A stretch of DNA of 64,000 nucleotides from Serratia liquefaciens. Lineage in GTDB: Bacteria; Pseudomonadota; Gammaproteobacteria; Enterobacterales; Enterobacteriaceae. Shown here in pieces: positions 45,879 to 55,881 of the stretch (positions are counted from its first letter, which is position 1; each line of letters opens with the position of its first letter). Under the pieces are notes generated by a model that was given only the letters and a program-made list of their open reading frames with translations, was not told the DNA's origin and did no database searches. The DNA is taken from the NCBI RefSeq assembly GCF_027594825.1, contig NZ_CP088930.1, positions 3,967,019 through 4,031,018 of the forward strand, in the 5' to 3' direction. The position numbers and the translations under genes were made by a program.

Positions 45879-46891
45879 TGATCCGGCGCGGCATTGTTTC
45901 TGCCGGTAACATGCTGGTGGATCATGTCCATCAAATTGCGCATTGGCCTCAGCCGGGCTGGCTGGTGGAGATTGAGCATAGCCAGCGTGCTACCGGCGGT
46001 GCGCCGCTCAATGTGCTGCTGACGCTGGCACGGATGGAAACCGGGTTGCCGCTGGCGGCGCTTGGGCTGATCGGATGCGATGCCGATGGCGACTATATTT
46101 TGCAAATGCTGGCGCAGCACCAAGTCGACAGCGGCCGGGTGCGTCGCAGCGAAACGGCGATGACCTCGATGTCGCAGGTGATGACCGAGCCGGGGGGGCA
46201 GCGGACCTTTTTCCATGCGCCGGGCGCGAATCGGTTGTTGGACCTCGGCGATTTTGACGCGCTGCACAGCAGCCATAAAATTTTCCACCTGGGCTATCTG
46301 CTGCTGCTCGACAGCCTGGATTGTCCGGACCAGGAGTTCGGCACCCGCAGCGCACGCCTGCTGGCACAAATGCAGCAGCGCGGTTACCAAACCTCGTTGG
46401 ATCTGGTGTCGCGCCAGGGCGATCCACGCTATCGGCCTTTGGTGTTGCCGGCGCTGCGCTGGCTGGATTATCTGGTGATCAACGAGCTGGAGGCCGGTGA
46501 GTTTACCGGACTGGCGCTGCGTACGGCTAATGGCTCGCTGCAGCAGTCATTGATGGCGCGGGCCGCAGAACAATTATTGCAGGCCGGTGTGCGGCGGCGG
46601 GTGGTGATCCACTGTCCGGAAGGGGCCTACGGGCTGGAGAGCGGTGGCGAAGCGCGTTGGCAACCCTCATGGCGGGTGAGGGAAACTGAAATCGTGGGCA
46701 GCGTCGGCGCCGGTGATGCGTTCTGCGCCGGCGTGCTGTACGCCAGCCATGAAGACTGGCCTTTGGTGGAAACCCTGCAGCTGGCGCATGCCTGTGCGCG
46801 TTTCAACCTACTGTGCGCCAATGCTATCGACGGCGCTCGGCCACTGCCTGAACTGCAGGATTTTATCAGGCGGCAGCCACCGGTTGGCTGA
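45875..46891 (+). CDS. PfkB-family sugar kinase
   Basis: A 338-residue carbohydrate kinase of the PfkB/ribokinase family. The N-terminal signature region reads RATGGAPLNVLLTLARM (about 33-50), and the C-terminal ATP-binding signature is VGSVGAGDAFCAGVLYA, with the catalytic Asp in GAGDAF. It presumably phosphorylates the ketose made by the isomerase before the aldolase acts. Its 3' end overlaps the end of the convergent response regulator gene by 26 bases. Confidence 0.9.
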   Translation: MMIRRGIVSAGNMLVDHVHQIAHWPQPGWLVEIEHSQRATGGAPLNVLLTLARMETGLPLAALGLIGCDADGDYILQMLAQHQVDSGRVRRSETAMTSMSQVMTEPGGQRTFFHAPGANRLLDLGDFDALHSSHKIFHLGYLLLLDSLDCPDQEFGTRSARLLAQMQQRGYQTSLDLVSRQGDPRYRPLVLPALRWLDYLVINELEAGEFTGLALRTANGSLQQSLMARAAEQLLQAGVRRRVVIHCPEGAYGLESGGEARWQPSWRVRETEIVGSVGAGDAFCAGVLYASHEDWPLVETLQLAHACARFNLLCANAIDGARPLPELQDFIRRQPPVG

Positions 46892-47606
46892 CGTCGGCGG
46901 CAAAGACGTAACCCAGCCCGCGAATAGTGCGGATCAGTTCGGGCTGGTGCGGATTGATTTCGATCTTGCGGCGCAGTCGCATGATCAACACGTCGATAGT
47001 GCGATCGAAGACCTCCAGAGTTTCGCCGTGGGTCAGTTCCAGCAGGCGATCGCGGGTCAGTACTTTACGCGCATGTTGTACCAGCGCCAGCAACAAACCG
47101 TACTCGCCCTGGGTCAGATCGACAGCCTGGCGCTGAGGGTTGTGCAGCGTGCAGCGGTTGGTGTCCAGACACCAGCCGTTAAACTGCCAGCCTTCCGCTC
47201 TGGTCTGGCCGACAGCGGCAGGTTCCAGCGCCAGCGCACCGGTACGGCGCAAAACCGCCTTGGCGCGAGCGACCACCACGCGGGGATTAAAGGGTTTAGC
47301 GATGTAGTCGTCGGCGCCCATTTCCAGGCCGACCACCACGTCGGATTCGGCGCCGAGACCGGTCAGCATCACCACCGGCAGATCCGGGCGCAGGCGGTGG
47401 ATCTGCTGTAACACCAGCAGGCCATTGGTATCCGGCAGGATCAGATCAAGCAGCACCAGCGCAATATCCGGTTGCTGATTGAGTAACGCCAGTGCCTCGC
47501 TTCCCCGGTGGCAGGCATGTACGGTAAACACGTGCTCATTGAGTACGTCACAAAGCAGATCACAGATAGCGGGATCGTCGTCGACGATCAATATGGCAGG
47601 TTTCAT
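46866..47606 (-). CDS. OmpR/PhoB-type response regulator
   Basis: A 246-residue regulator. The receiver domain has the acidic pair Asp9/Asp10, phospho-acceptor Asp54 (LVLLDLILPD), Thr82 and Lys104 (IAKPF). The C-terminal winged helix (about 140-235) contains LTQGEYGLLLALVQHARKVLTRDRLLELTHG and VLIMRLRRKIE...RTIRGLGYVF. With the hybrid kinase at 37951-40563 it brackets the sugar operon, so the two are probably a split two-component system for that operon. Candidate alternatives such as a global TorR-like role cannot be excluded. Confidence 0.9.
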   Translation of the reverse strand: MKPAILIVDDDPAICDLLCDVLNEHVFTVHACHRGSEALALLNQQPDIALVLLDLILPDTNGLLVLQQIHRLRPDLPVVMLTGLGAESDVVVGLEMGADDYIAKPFNPRVVVARAKAVLRRTGALALEPAAVGQTRAEGWQFNGWCLDTNRCTLHNPQRQAVDLTQGEYGLLLALVQHARKVLTRDRLLELTHGETLEVFDRTIDVLIMRLRRKIEINPHQPELIRTIRGLGYVFAADVSQPVAAA

Positions 47607-47817
47607 CGCTGCTCTCCGAATTTTATGATGGGTAAAAATGTTATCAACAGGTTAACTGATAAAATCCAGTGTACCCGATGGCTAATTAATAAGCGGCAGC
47701 CGGTGCGGTTCTGATGCGGAAATTGCCATCGCCGTCACACTCGGCGTTTATGGGGTGATCCCGCAAGCCGGTTACATTAGGCTGTAGCAATGTTGTTGTG
47801 CATTGAGGAGAAAAATC

Positions 47818-48726
47818 GTGCGCATTGGTATCGACCTGGGTGGCACCAAAATTGAAGTGATCGCGTTGGCCAACGACGGGCAGGAGTTGTTCCGCCATCG
47901 TATTGCCACGCCGCGCCATGACTATCAGCAAACGTTGGAGGCCATCACCGGACTGGTGAAGCTGGCGGAAGACCACACCGGGCAACAGGGCTCGGTCGGC
48001 GTGGGCATTCCCGGTACGCTGTCGCCCTATACCGGGCTGGTGAAAAATGCCAACTCGGTGTGGCTCAACGGTCAACCCCTGGATAAAGACCTGTCGGCCA
48101 TGCTGGCGCGTGAAGTCCGCATCGCCAACGACGCCAACTGCCTGGCGGTTTCGGAAGCCACCGACGGCGCTGCCGCCGGCAAACAAACCGTATTTGCGGT
48201 GATAATTGGCACCGGCTGCGGCGCAGGGGTGGCGATTAACGGCCAGGCGCACTCGGGCGGTAACGGCATTTCTGGCGAATGGGGACATAACCCGCTGCCG
48301 TGGCTGGACGATGACGAACTGCGTTTTCGCGCTGAGGTCCCTTGTTACTGTGGGAAGCAGGGCTGTATCGAGACTTTTATCTCCGGCACCGGCTTTGCCA
48401 TCGATTATGCGCGCCTGAGCGGCAATCCGCTGAAAGGGCATGAGATCATGGCGTTGGTGGCGCAGGGGGATACTCTGGCGGAGCAAGCCATTAGCCGCTA
48501 TGAGCTGCGGTTGGCCAAATCGCTGGCGCACGTGATCAATATTTTTGATCCGGACGTGGTGGTGTTGGGCGGCGGTATGAGCAATGTGGACCGTCTTTAT
48601 CAGCGTGTGCCGCAGTTGGTGAAATCCTGGGTTTTCGGTGGCGAGTGTGAAACCCCGATCCGCAAGGCCGTGCACGGAGACTCCAGCGGCGTGCGCGGCG
48701 CGGCCTGGTTGTGGCCACAGCTGTAA
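47818..48726 (+). CDS. mak: Mannofructokinase
   Basis: A 302-residue ROK-family kinase resembling E. coli Mak (YajF), which phosphorylates fructose and, less well, mannose at C6. The ATP motif is [12 protein letters not shown] at residues 2-13, and the ROK zinc site is [12 protein letters not shown], with EWGHNPLP ahead of it. The start is GTG 47818, preceded by GAGGAG, and gives the E. coli-like MRIGIDLGG beginning. In E. coli mak follows rdgC directly; here the sugar operon and its two-component genes intervene. Confidence 0.95.
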   Translation: MRIGIDLGGTKIEVIALANDGQELFRHRIATPRHDYQQTLEAITGLVKLAEDHTGQQGSVGVGIPGTLSPYTGLVKNANSVWLNGQPLDKDLSAMLAREVRIANDANCLAVSEATDGAAAGKQTVFAVIIGTGCGAGVAINGQAHSGGNGISGEWGHNPLPWLDDDELRFRAEVPCYCGKQGCIETFISGTGFAIDYARLSGNPLKGHEIMALVAQGDTLAEQAISRYELRLAKSLAHVINIFDPDVVVLGGGMSNVDRLYQRVPQLVKSWVFGGECETPIRKAVHGDSSGVRGAAWLWPQL

Positions 48727-48736
48727 CTGTTGCAAA

Positions 48737-48760
48737 AAAGCGCGGGCCCGCTCGCGCTTT
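48737..48760 (+). terminator. Terminator after mak
   Basis: AAAGCGCG (48737-48744) and CGCGCTTT (48753-48760) pair with an 8-base loop, followed by AATCAATTT. A T-run is included in the stem end. Confidence 0.7.
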
Positions 48761-48800
48761 AATCAATTTCCTGTGCAAAAAATAGACTCCCCTCTATGCT

Positions 48801-48817
48801 TTAGCTAACTTAGCTAA
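48801..48817. promoter_or_regulatory. Tandem palindromes at the toxin-antitoxin promoter
   Basis: TTAGCTAA occurs twice, one base apart (48801-48808 and 48810-48817), and the second copy runs into the AAGGAG ribosome site. Antitoxin operators are typically short palindromes at this position. Confidence 0.6.
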
Positions 48818-48828
48818 GGAGATCGCGT

Positions 48829-49062
48829 ATGCCTATTCAGGCCAATATGCACGAAGCCAAATCCAACCTGAGCCAATTGGCGGATAAAGCCGCACAGGGA
48901 GAAACCGTGATTATAGCGAAAGCAGGGAAGCCGTATGTTCAACTGGTCGCCATCAAGGGGCAAACCCGCAAACCTGGTGCCGCCAAGGGCAAGTTTACCG
49001 TGCCGGACAATTTTAATGATGGCGATGCAGATATCACCGCGCTGTTTGAGGGCGATGAATGA
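48829..49062 (+). CDS. Phd/YefM-family antitoxin
   Basis: A 77-residue antitoxin. The N-terminal DNA-binding part MPIQANMHEAKSNLSQLADKAAQGETVIIAKAGKP is the classic Phd/YefM fold. The C-terminal tail KFTVPDNFNDGDADITALFEGDE is the acidic, unstructured part that wraps the toxin; the VPxxFN...LF pattern is common in antitoxins paired with PIN toxins. TAAGGAGATCGCGT precedes the ATG. It overlaps the toxin gene by four bases. Confidence 0.9.
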   Translation: MPIQANMHEAKSNLSQLADKAAQGETVIIAKAGKPYVQLVAIKGQTRKPGAAKGKFTVPDNFNDGDADITALFEGDE

Positions 49063-49445
49063 AACGTCTGCTGCTGGATACCCATGCGTTGCTGTGGTGG
49101 CTGATCGATGACGTCAGCCTGGGGGAGAACGCCAGAAGGCAGATCGCCGATCCCGGTAATGTGGTGTACGTCAGCGCGGCCAGCATTTGGGAGATTTCAA
49201 TTAAGCGGGCGTTGGGCGAGCTGGCACTGCCGGAGGACATTTTCGAGGTCATTGAGGCCGAAGATTTTCTGCCGTTGCCGATGGCCGCCTTTCATGGTCA
49301 GCAGACGGGCCAATTGCCGCCACACCATCAGGATCCTTTTGATCGCATGTTGATCGCCCAGGCGCAGGCCGAAGGGCTGACGCTGGTTTCCGCCGATGTC
49401 GCTTTCCCGCAGTATGGCATCCGGGTGTTTGACGCCCGGCGCTAG
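49059..49445 (+). CDS. PIN-domain (VapC-type) toxin
   Basis: A 128-residue ribonuclease toxin. The PIN acidic residues are all seen: Asp6 (LLLDTHALLWW), Glu44-like in SIWEISIKRALGEL, Asp91-like in DPFDRMLIAQAQ, and the final Asp in LVSADVAF. VapC toxins cut tRNA or rRNA when the antitoxin is lost. The gene ends three bases before the end of the convergent bglG-like gene, so the pair appears to have been placed tightly between mak and bglG. Confidence 0.9.
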   Translation: MKRLLLDTHALLWWLIDDVSLGENARRQIADPGNVVYVSAASIWEISIKRALGELALPEDIFEVIEAEDFLPLPMAAFHGQQTGQLPPHHQDPFDRMLIAQAQAEGLTLVSADVAFPQYGIRVFDARR

Positions 49446-49447
49446 AT

Positions 49448-50290
49448 CTATTTCACTTCGCTCTCGCTGCGTACCCGTTCTATATGAATGGTCAGAAACA
49501 TCATTTCTTCGCGGGTGAGCTGATGTTGATAGTTTTTCTCGATGTGCTGGTTGATCTTGCCTGCGCAGGCAAAGGAGTCAGGGTACTTTTCTTTCACCAC
49601 CAGATAGAGTGAGTCGTCGTCGCTGTCGACATAGTTTTTACCCAGCAGACGCTGGGCGAAGAACTTCAGGTGAGTGATAAAGCGGTGATAGCTCAGGGCT
49701 TCTTCGTTGTAGTCAAAACGGAAGTGGTATTTGACGATATTCAGGATTTCCTGCATGACGCGAGTGATATGCAGGGTGTTGTGCATTTCATCATTCAACT
49801 GGGCGTTAACCAGATGCAGGGCGATAAACCCGGCTTCGTCCTCCGGCAGCGTGGTGCCGAGCCGTTCGGCGATCAGCGTCAGTGCTTCCAGCCCGACGGC
49901 AAATTCGGCCGGGTAGAGTTTCTTGATTTCCCACAGCAGCACGTTTTTGATGTCCAGCCCCTGGGCATGGCGCTGCAGCGCAAAGTGGATGTGATCGGTC
50001 AGCGTGATATAAACGATGTTATGCAGTTTGCCCGGCAAACGCTGGCGGGCGAGGGTGATGATTTTGTCGGCCGTGGTCACGCAGGCCAGGGGGATCTCCG
50101 ACAGCAGCGTTTTAAAGCGCTCAGCCATTTCGCTGCCGTTAAGGGTGAAGACCTTCTCGATCAGATTTTCGTCCAGCAGATCGCCGGCCTTCTTTTTAAA
50201 GCCGATGCCTTTTCCCATAACCACCGTCTCTTCCTGACGGTCGTCAAGCGTAATCACCACGTTATTATTAAGTATTTTTGCGATCTTCAT
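49448..50290 (-). CDS. BglG/LicT-family transcription antiterminator
   Basis: A 280-residue RNA-binding antiterminator. The CAT RNA-binding domain is residues 1-55 (MKIAKILNNNVVITLDDRQEETVVMGKGIGF). PRD1 (about 65-170) contains the phospho-His in LTDHIHFAL, and PRD2 (about 172-275) contains the His in FLTIHIERV. It prevents termination at RAT-hairpin leaders when a cognate PTS sugar is present. ATG 50290 is chosen over the upstream ATG at 50314. Its own leader has a RAT and terminator. No PTS enzyme II or phospho-beta-glucosidase gene is next to it, so its target operon has been lost or lies elsewhere. Confidence 0.92.
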   Translation of the reverse strand: MKIAKILNNNVVITLDDRQEETVVMGKGIGFKKKAGDLLDENLIEKVFTLNGSEMAERFKTLLSEIPLACVTTADKIITLARQRLPGKLHNIVYITLTDHIHFALQRHAQGLDIKNVLLWEIKKLYPAEFAVGLEALTLIAERLGTTLPEDEAGFIALHLVNAQLNDEMHNTLHITRVMQEILNIVKYHFRFDYNEEALSYHRFITHLKFFAQRLLGKNYVDSDDDSLYLVVKEKYPDSFACAGKINQHIEKNYQHQLTREEMMFLTIHIERVRSESEVK

Positions 50291-50324
50291 GGTTTTTCCC
50301 GGATGTTTCAGCATGCTGAAAACG

Positions 50325-50366
50325 AAAAAACCTGACGTCCAGGAGCGATCCCGTGCGTCAGGTTTT
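50325..50366 (-). terminator. Leader terminator controlled by BglG-type antitermination
   Basis: On the minus strand CCTGACG (50362-50356) pairs with CGTCAGG (50337-50331), followed by a run of T (50330-50325). The upstream arm overlaps the RAT, so RAT and terminator are mutually exclusive. Confidence 0.85.
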
Positions 50367-50391
50367 GCCTGTATATTTACAGTAACAATCC
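50360..50391 (-). promoter_or_regulatory. RAT ribonucleic antiterminator in the bglG leader
   Basis: On the minus strand the 32 bases start GGATTGTTACTG, continue through a short loop and end CAGGCAAAACCT. This is the classical BglG-family RAT consensus from the E. coli bgl leader. It overlaps the left arm of the terminator hairpin. Confidence 0.88.
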
Positions 50392-50485
50392 TGTTATCGA
50401 TAGCATCATAACCCTTGTCTGCGGCGGCTCAACGCTTTTCGCCGGGGAGTGCCGCCGCGGTCACATTTCTCAGGCCGGTGCAAAG

Positions 50486-53400
50486 TTATTCCCGTCGGAA
50501 CTGCGGTTCCAGCCGGCTGATACCGAGGCCGTTCACCTTTTTCACCTTAATTTGCACCGGAATTCGGTCTTTCATGGCTTCAACGTGGCTGATCACGCCG
50601 ATGGTTTTCCCGGAGGCATTCAGACTGTCGAGGGCGTCCAGCGCGGTATCCAGGGTTTCCGCATCCAGCGTGCCGAAGCCTTCGTCAAGGAACAGTGAGT
50701 CGATGCTGGTCTTGTGGCTGACCAGATCGGATAGCGCCAGTGCCAATGCCAGGCTCACCAGGAAACTTTCACCGCCGGACAGGGTACGGGTGTCGCGCAG
50801 TGCGTCCGCCTGCCAGGTGTCCACCACCTGCAATTCCAATGCATCACTGGTTTTGCGCTGCAGCAGATAACGGCCGTGCAACCGCCCCAACTGGTTATTG
50901 GCGAGGTACACCAGATGATCGAGCGTCAGTCCTTGGGCAAACTTACGGAATTTATCCCCCTCTTTGGAGCCGATGAGCTGATTGAGGTAGCTCCAGTCGT
51001 CGTACTGCTGCTGACTTTGGCTGATTTGCTCAAACAGCGACTGCTGATTGAGACGGCGTGCGGCATCACTTTCCAACTGGTTGCGCACTTCGCCCTGGCG
51101 TAGCTGCAGAGTTTTGAGCTGCTGCGCCAGCGCGGCCAGATCCTGGCCCAGGGTTTGGGGATCGGCCTGGGTTTCATCCAGCCCTTCCGGACGCTGTTGG
51201 CGTTGCTGTTCCAGATTGGCTACGGCCTGGGTCAGCAGGGCGCTGGCTTCAACTTGCCGTTGCTGCAGTTGCTCCTTGCGATGTTGCAATTGTTGGCGCT
51301 GGTCGTCATTCAACAGGGCGGCGTTGAAGGCCGCTTCGTCGCTGAATTCGCTGGTGGATAACGCTTGCTGCCAATCTTGCTCAGTCTGTTGCAGCCGTTC
51401 GGTCAGGTGCAACAGCTGTTGCTGCAACCCGGTAAGTTGCCCGCTCAGACGATCGCGTTGTTCCTGCGCCTTCTGCCATTGCTCTGCGGCCAGTTGTACA
51501 GCCTGTTCGCAGGCCGTCTGCCGGGCGCGCAACTGTTCACGCACCTGCACGATTTGCCGTTCGCCAAACAGCGCCAGCCGCTGCGTACGCTGTTCGCCAA
51601 GGGCAAGCTCTGCTTCCTGACGCTGTTGCTGCAGGCGTTGCTGCTGCGATTGGGCCTCGGCGTGGCTTTTTTCCTGCAGGCTGAAACGCTCGTCCAGCCG
51701 CGCCTTTTCTTGCTGCGCCTGTTGCTGCTGTGCCTGCAGTGCGGCCAACCGATCTTTAGCCTGCTGTACCGCCTGGGCTGCCTGCTCGTGTTGCAGCAGA
51801 CTGGCCTGAGCCTGACGTTCCTCATTGTCGCAGTCGCTTAACCACTGGCTAAGGCGAGCGGCGTCCTGCAGATCAAAATCAAATGCCAGAGGCGTGCTGA
51901 GGGTTTGCCATTGCTGACGATGAGCGGCCAACTGTTGTTCATCTTGTCCGATAAGATGCTGCTGGCGTTGCAGTTGCTCTTTCAGGCTTTCGCAGCGGGT
52001 GCGCAGCTCGGTGCCCTGGGTGTACAAGGCCTCGGTTTTGATACGCATATCCGCCAAACGCAGGGCTGTCTCAGAGGGTTTTACCGCCTGATACTGTTCG
52101 ATGGCCGGATGTTCGGAAGATCCGCACAGTGGGCAAGGTTCGCCGGTTTGCAGGCGAGCGCGTTCAGCCTCCAGGCTGACGATGCGTTGCTCCAGCTCAA
52201 GGGCTTTCTCTACGTCCGTCTGATGCGCTTTTTGCTGTTTGTACTGCTGGCGTGTTTCTTCGAGCTGTTTTTCAAGTTCGCCGAGCTGGGTCTGACGGGC
52301 CGTGAATTCCTTACGTTGCTGTTCCAGACGTTCACTGACCTGGCCAAACAGCGAGGAGAGGGTAAATAATTGCTGACGCACCGGACGCAGCTCGGCCAGC
52401 TCGGTCTGACGTTGGCGCAGCCCTGTTAAGGGGACTTGGGCTTCCAGCGCATTTTGCTGCTGTTGCTGCGTTGCCAGTGCGGCAGTCAGGCCGTTAAGCT
52501 GCTCCTGATGCTGTCCGGCCTGGGCGGTGAGCCGGGCTCGTAAGACCTCTAGCTGTTCCAGCTCCGTTTGTTGCTGTGCGTACTGTTGCGTGGCGACATC
52601 GCAGGCCTGTTGCAATTCTGTCTGCGTTTTTTGCAACTGGGTTATCTGGTGGTCGAGCGGGACGATCTGCTCGTCGATCAGCCGTTGTTGGATCTGCTGG
52701 TGTTCGACATGCGCCTGCAGTTGCGCACGCGCTTGTTCCACTGCCTGCTGCAACGGGGCCATCTGGGCAAGCTGTTGCTCCTGTTGCTGCGTCAACTGGG
52801 CAATCTGCTGTTGTAGCGCCTGTTGATCGTTGCGGCAGCGGTTGCGTTCGTTGAGCAGTGGGCGCAGTTTCTCTGCCGGCTCGCTTCGCGCCAACTGCTG
52901 CAGCTGCGGTTCTGCCTCAGCCTGCTCCTGTTGCACGGCGCTCAACTGACGCTGGTATTCCTGCTGTTTCTGCTGCGTCTGTTGCCATTGCTGCAGCCAG
53001 TTTAACGCCCGTTGCTGACGCTGGGTCTGTTCACTGAGGGCATTTTCCTGCGAACTGAGCTCCACGAGCTGGCTTTCCAGCTGTTGGCGTTGTTCCTCGT
53101 TCAGCAACTCAATGCCGCTGGCGCGCTGATGCAACGCGTCCAGATCGGTTTTGGCCTGCTTGTGCTGCTCGAAAACACGTTCCGAAAGCTGGCCGTAAAT
53201 CTCGGTGCCGGTCAACTCTTCCAACAGTTCGGCCCGATCATTGGCATCGGCATTCAGGAAGGCAGCGAACTGCCCCTGAGACAGCATCATCGATTTGGTA
53301 AAACGACCGAAATCCAGCCCGGTGATCGCGGCGGTAAGATCCAGCTTGTCGCGGACTTTATCGGCCAGGATCTTGCCGTCATCGCGCAGCGCCAGTTCCA

Positions 53401-53737
53401 CCTTCGGTGCCTGCAGGTTGCCGTCCGGGGCATTTTTGGCACGTCGTTGGCTCCAGAACGCGCGGTAACCGACGCCTTTAACCTCAAACTCGACCTCCGC
53501 CAGCGACTCGGCGGTGTGGCGGGTCATCAGCTCATTTTGGCTTGGCGTGACATTCAGACGCGGCGTCTGGTGATAAAGCGCCAGGCAGATGGCGTCCAAT
53601 AGGGTGGTTTTACCCGCGCCGGTGGGGCCGGTGATGGCAAATAATCCGTTGCTGGCGAAGGGCTCGGCGGTGAAATCTATCTTCCATTCCCCCTGCAGCG
53701 AATTCAGGTTTTTTAATCTCAGGCTGAGAATTTTCAT
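50486..53737 (-). CDS. sbcC: Nuclease SbcCD subunit C
   Basis: A 1083-residue SMC/Rad50-like ATPase, slightly longer than E. coli SbcC (about 1048). The Walker A is [14 protein letters not shown] (about residues 37-50). Two very long Gln-rich coiled-coil arms flank the zinc hook CPLCGS near residue 530, and the signature [15 protein letters not shown] with Walker [14 protein letters not shown] lies at the C-terminus. With SbcD it cleaves hairpins and protein-blocked DNA ends. It overlaps sbcD by four bases. The E. coli gene araJ, which sits between mak and sbcC there, is missing. Confidence 0.97.
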   Translation of the reverse strand: MKILSLRLKNLNSLQGEWKIDFTAEPFASNGLFAITGPTGAGKTTLLDAICLALYHQTPRLNVTPSQNELMTRHTAESLAEVEFEVKGVGYRAFWSQRRAKNAPDGNLQAPKVELALRDDGKILADKVRDKLDLTAAITGLDFGRFTKSMMLSQGQFAAFLNADANDRAELLEELTGTEIYGQLSERVFEQHKQAKTDLDALHQRASGIELLNEEQRQQLESQLVELSSQENALSEQTQRQQRALNWLQQWQQTQQKQQEYQRQLSAVQQEQAEAEPQLQQLARSEPAEKLRPLLNERNRCRNDQQALQQQIAQLTQQQEQQLAQMAPLQQAVEQARAQLQAHVEHQQIQQRLIDEQIVPLDHQITQLQKTQTELQQACDVATQQYAQQQTELEQLEVLRARLTAQAGQHQEQLNGLTAALATQQQQQNALEAQVPLTGLRQRQTELAELRPVRQQLFTLSSLFGQVSERLEQQRKEFTARQTQLGELEKQLEETRQQYKQQKAHQTDVEKALELEQRIVSLEAERARLQTGEPCPLCGSSEHPAIEQYQAVKPSETALRLADMRIKTEALYTQGTELRTRCESLKEQLQRQQHLIGQDEQQLAAHRQQWQTLSTPLAFDFDLQDAARLSQWLSDCDNEERQAQASLLQHEQAAQAVQQAKDRLAALQAQQQQAQQEKARLDERFSLQEKSHAEAQSQQQRLQQQRQEAELALGEQRTQRLALFGERQIVQVREQLRARQTACEQAVQLAAEQWQKAQEQRDRLSGQLTGLQQQLLHLTERLQQTEQDWQQALSTSEFSDEAAFNAALLNDDQRQQLQHRKEQLQQRQVEASALLTQAVANLEQQRQQRPEGLDETQADPQTLGQDLAALAQQLKTLQLRQGEVRNQLESDAARRLNQQSLFEQISQSQQQYDDWSYLNQLIGSKEGDKFRKFAQGLTLDHLVYLANNQLGRLHGRYLLQRKTSDALELQVVDTWQADALRDTRTLSGGESFLVSLALALALSDLVSHKTSIDSLFLDEGFGTLDAETLDTALDALDSLNASGKTIGVISHVEAMKDRIPVQIKVKKVNGLGISRLEPQFRRE

Positions 53738-54966
53738 TGGTTCGGCTCCTGATCCTGGTGCCGTACGGCTTCGACCACCTGTTGGAACATCTGACTCATT
53801 CGCTGTTTGCGTGCTTCGGCCATTTCAGGTTCCTGCGCCAACCGCCGCTCGAAGACTTCGTTGACGCTCAGCTCGTTGAGCGTTTCCTTGTCTTGCTGCT
53901 CAATGGCCTGGCGACGCTGCTCCTTGCTGCGGCGCAGCAGCACGACCTCTACCGGCAGTTGATCGGCCAGCAGCTGAATGCGACGCTGAATGTCGCTAAG
54001 GTAATCCTGGGTCGCCACTTCGATATCCAGCCATACGGGTAATTCACCCTGATAATCGGTGAATTGCCGTAATTGTTGCTCGATCTGCGCCAAATCTCCT
54101 TTAATGAGCTGCATCGGCTGGAAGGTTGGGATCTCCAATGTGCTGACCTGCTGCAGGGCACCCGCGGCGAAATCCACCATAAACACGCTTTTGGCCTTAC
54201 CCAGCTCGTCAAAACTGAGCGGGATAGGGGAGCCGCTGTAGCGAATATGCTCAGATTTGGCAACGTTTTGCGCGCGATGAATATGCCCCAGCGCGATGTA
54301 ATCTGCCGGCGGGAAGGCCTGGGCGGGGAAGGCGTCCAGCGTACCAATATAGATGTCGCGCACCGAATCGGAGGTCGTTACGCCGACGGTGGTTAGATGG
54401 CCGGTAGCGACGATGGGCAGCGGTAAGCCCAGCGCATCACGGCGCGCACAGGCGGCCTGGTACAGCGTGTGATAGTGGTCGGCGATAGACTCTTGCAGCG
54501 CCTGCTGTTTTTGCACCCCGGACTCACCGGCGCGGCTGGTGAGCAGATCGCGCGGGCGCAGAAAAGGAATGGCGCACAATACCGCACCCGGTTGGCCGTC
54601 GCGTTGATTCAACACCAGCACCTGTTGTTCGATTTCGCTCTGTGCATTGGCGATCACGGTGGTATTCAGGCAGGAAAGCAATTCGCGCGATTCATTTAAG
54701 GTTGCCACGGAGTCGTGATTGCCGCCCAACACCACTAACTGGCAGCCGGTGCGCTGCAGTTCCACCACGAAGCGGTTATACAGCTCGCGGGCGTAGCTTG
54801 GCGGCGAGCCGGTATCGAACAGGTCCCCGGCGACGATCAGCGCGTCCACCTGGTGTTGTTCGATCTGTTCGATCAGCCAGCGCAGAAAGGCCTGATGCTC
54901 GGCGGCGCGGCTTTTGGTGAAAAAGTACTGGCCAAGATGCCAGTCAGAGGTGTGGATCAGGCGCAT
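53734..54966 (-). CDS. sbcD: Nuclease SbcCD subunit D
   Basis: A 410-residue Mre11-like metallophosphoesterase nuclease. The phosphoesterase motifs are all visible: HTSDWHLGQ (residues 5-13), AGDLFDTG (about 46-53), GGNHDSVA (about 80-87), ATGHL (about 190) and ALGHIHRAQ (about 225). It supplies the 3'-5' exonuclease and hairpin endonuclease activity. The gene starts divergently from phoB, with a shared intergenic region of about 200 bases. Confidence 0.97.
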   Translation of the reverse strand: MRLIHTSDWHLGQYFFTKSRAAEHQAFLRWLIEQIEQHQVDALIVAGDLFDTGSPPSYARELYNRFVVELQRTGCQLVVLGGNHDSVATLNESRELLSCLNTTVIANAQSEIEQQVLVLNQRDGQPGAVLCAIPFLRPRDLLTSRAGESGVQKQQALQESIADHYHTLYQAACARRDALGLPLPIVATGHLTTVGVTTSDSVRDIYIGTLDAFPAQAFPPADYIALGHIHRAQNVAKSEHIRYSGSPIPLSFDELGKAKSVFMVDFAAGALQQVSTLEIPTFQPMQLIKGDLAQIEQQLRQFTDYQGELPVWLDIEVATQDYLSDIQRRIQLLADQLPVEVVLLRRSKEQRRQAIEQQDKETLNELSVNEVFERRLAQEPEMAEARKQRMSQMFQQVVEAVRHQDQEPNQ

Positions 54967-55097
54967 GACACTCCCGGGGCGATAGGGTAATGGCGGTGAT
55001 TATAAAGGGAATATGATGTTTCTGTGTGATTAGAAATAACCGCTATGCTTACTGCCCATAACAGCCCGTTTTTTTCATGGCTATTTATTTCATAAAT

Positions 55098-55116
55098 CTG
55101 TCACAAAACTGACGCA
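55098..55116 (+). promoter_or_regulatory. Pho box before phoB
   Basis: CTGTCACAAAACTGACGCA matches 15 of 19 positions of the Pho box consensus. It lies 51 bases before phoB, at the place of the E. coli autoregulatory site. Confidence 0.85.
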
Positions 55117-55167
55117 TAATGGCGCCCGCAATCAACTGTGATCGCTAACACATTGGCAGGATTGACG

Positions 55168-55857
55168 ATGGCAAGACGCATACTGGTGGTGGAAGACGAA
55201 GCGCCGATCCGTGAGATGGTGTGCTTTGTGTTGGAACAGAATGGTTACCAACCGTTGGAAGCTGAGGATTATGACAGCGCCGTGACGCGCCTGTCTGAGC
55301 CGTTCCCTGATTTAGTGTTGCTCGACTGGATGTTACCCGGGGGATCCGGCATTCAGTTTATTAAACATATGAAGCGTGAAGCCCTGACCCGTGACATTCC
55401 GGTGATGATGCTGACCGCGCGCGGTGAAGAAGAAGATCGGGTGCGCGGCCTGGAGGTCGGGGCGGATGATTACATCACCAAACCTTTCTCACCGAAGGAG
55501 CTGGTGGCGCGCATCAAGGCGGTAATGCGCCGTATTTCACCGATGGCGGTGGAAGAAGTGATTGAAATGCAAGGGCTGAGCCTGGACCCTTCCTCACACC
55601 GCGTGATGGCTAACGAACAGGCGCTGGATATGGGGCCGACCGAGTTCAAGCTGTTGCACTTCTTTATGACCCATCCGGAACGCGTTTATAGCCGTGAGCA
55701 GTTGCTTAATCACGTCTGGGGCACTAACGTTTATGTGGAAGACCGCACCGTTGACGTGCACATCCGTCGGCTCCGTAAGGCGTTAGAGACCAGTGGTCAT
55801 GACAAAATGGTTCAAACCGTTCGGGGCACCGGCTACCGATTCTCAACGCGCTACTGA
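55168..55857 (+). CDS. phoB: Phosphate regulon response regulator PhoB
   Basis: A 229-residue OmpR-family regulator, the E. coli PhoB length. The receiver has Glu9/Asp10 (VVEDEAPIR), phospho-acceptor Asp near residue 53 ([11 protein letters not shown]) and Lys in ITKPFSP. The winged helix ends with [25 protein letters not shown] and [10 protein letters not shown]. PhoB activates phosphate-starvation genes by binding Pho boxes at the -35 region. ATG 55168 gives the conserved start [11 protein letters not shown]; the longer frame is not used. phoR follows after 24 bases. Confidence 0.98.
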   Translation: MARRILVVEDEAPIREMVCFVLEQNGYQPLEAEDYDSAVTRLSEPFPDLVLLDWMLPGGSGIQFIKHMKREALTRDIPVMMLTARGEEEDRVRGLEVGADDYITKPFSPKELVARIKAVMRRISPMAVEEVIEMQGLSLDPSSHRVMANEQALDMGPTEFKLLHFFMTHPERVYSREQLLNHVWGTNVYVEDRTVDVHIRRLRKALETSGHDKMVQTVRGTGYRFSTRY

Positions 55858-55881
55858 TCGCGCCGCGCTGGAGAATATGCC

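Noticed and set aside
52527..52826. Repetitive CTG/CAG-rich sequence resembling a tandem repeat and Cys-rich frames
   Set aside because: It encodes the Gln-rich coiled-coil arms of SbcC on the other strand; the repetition is at codon level and imperfect.
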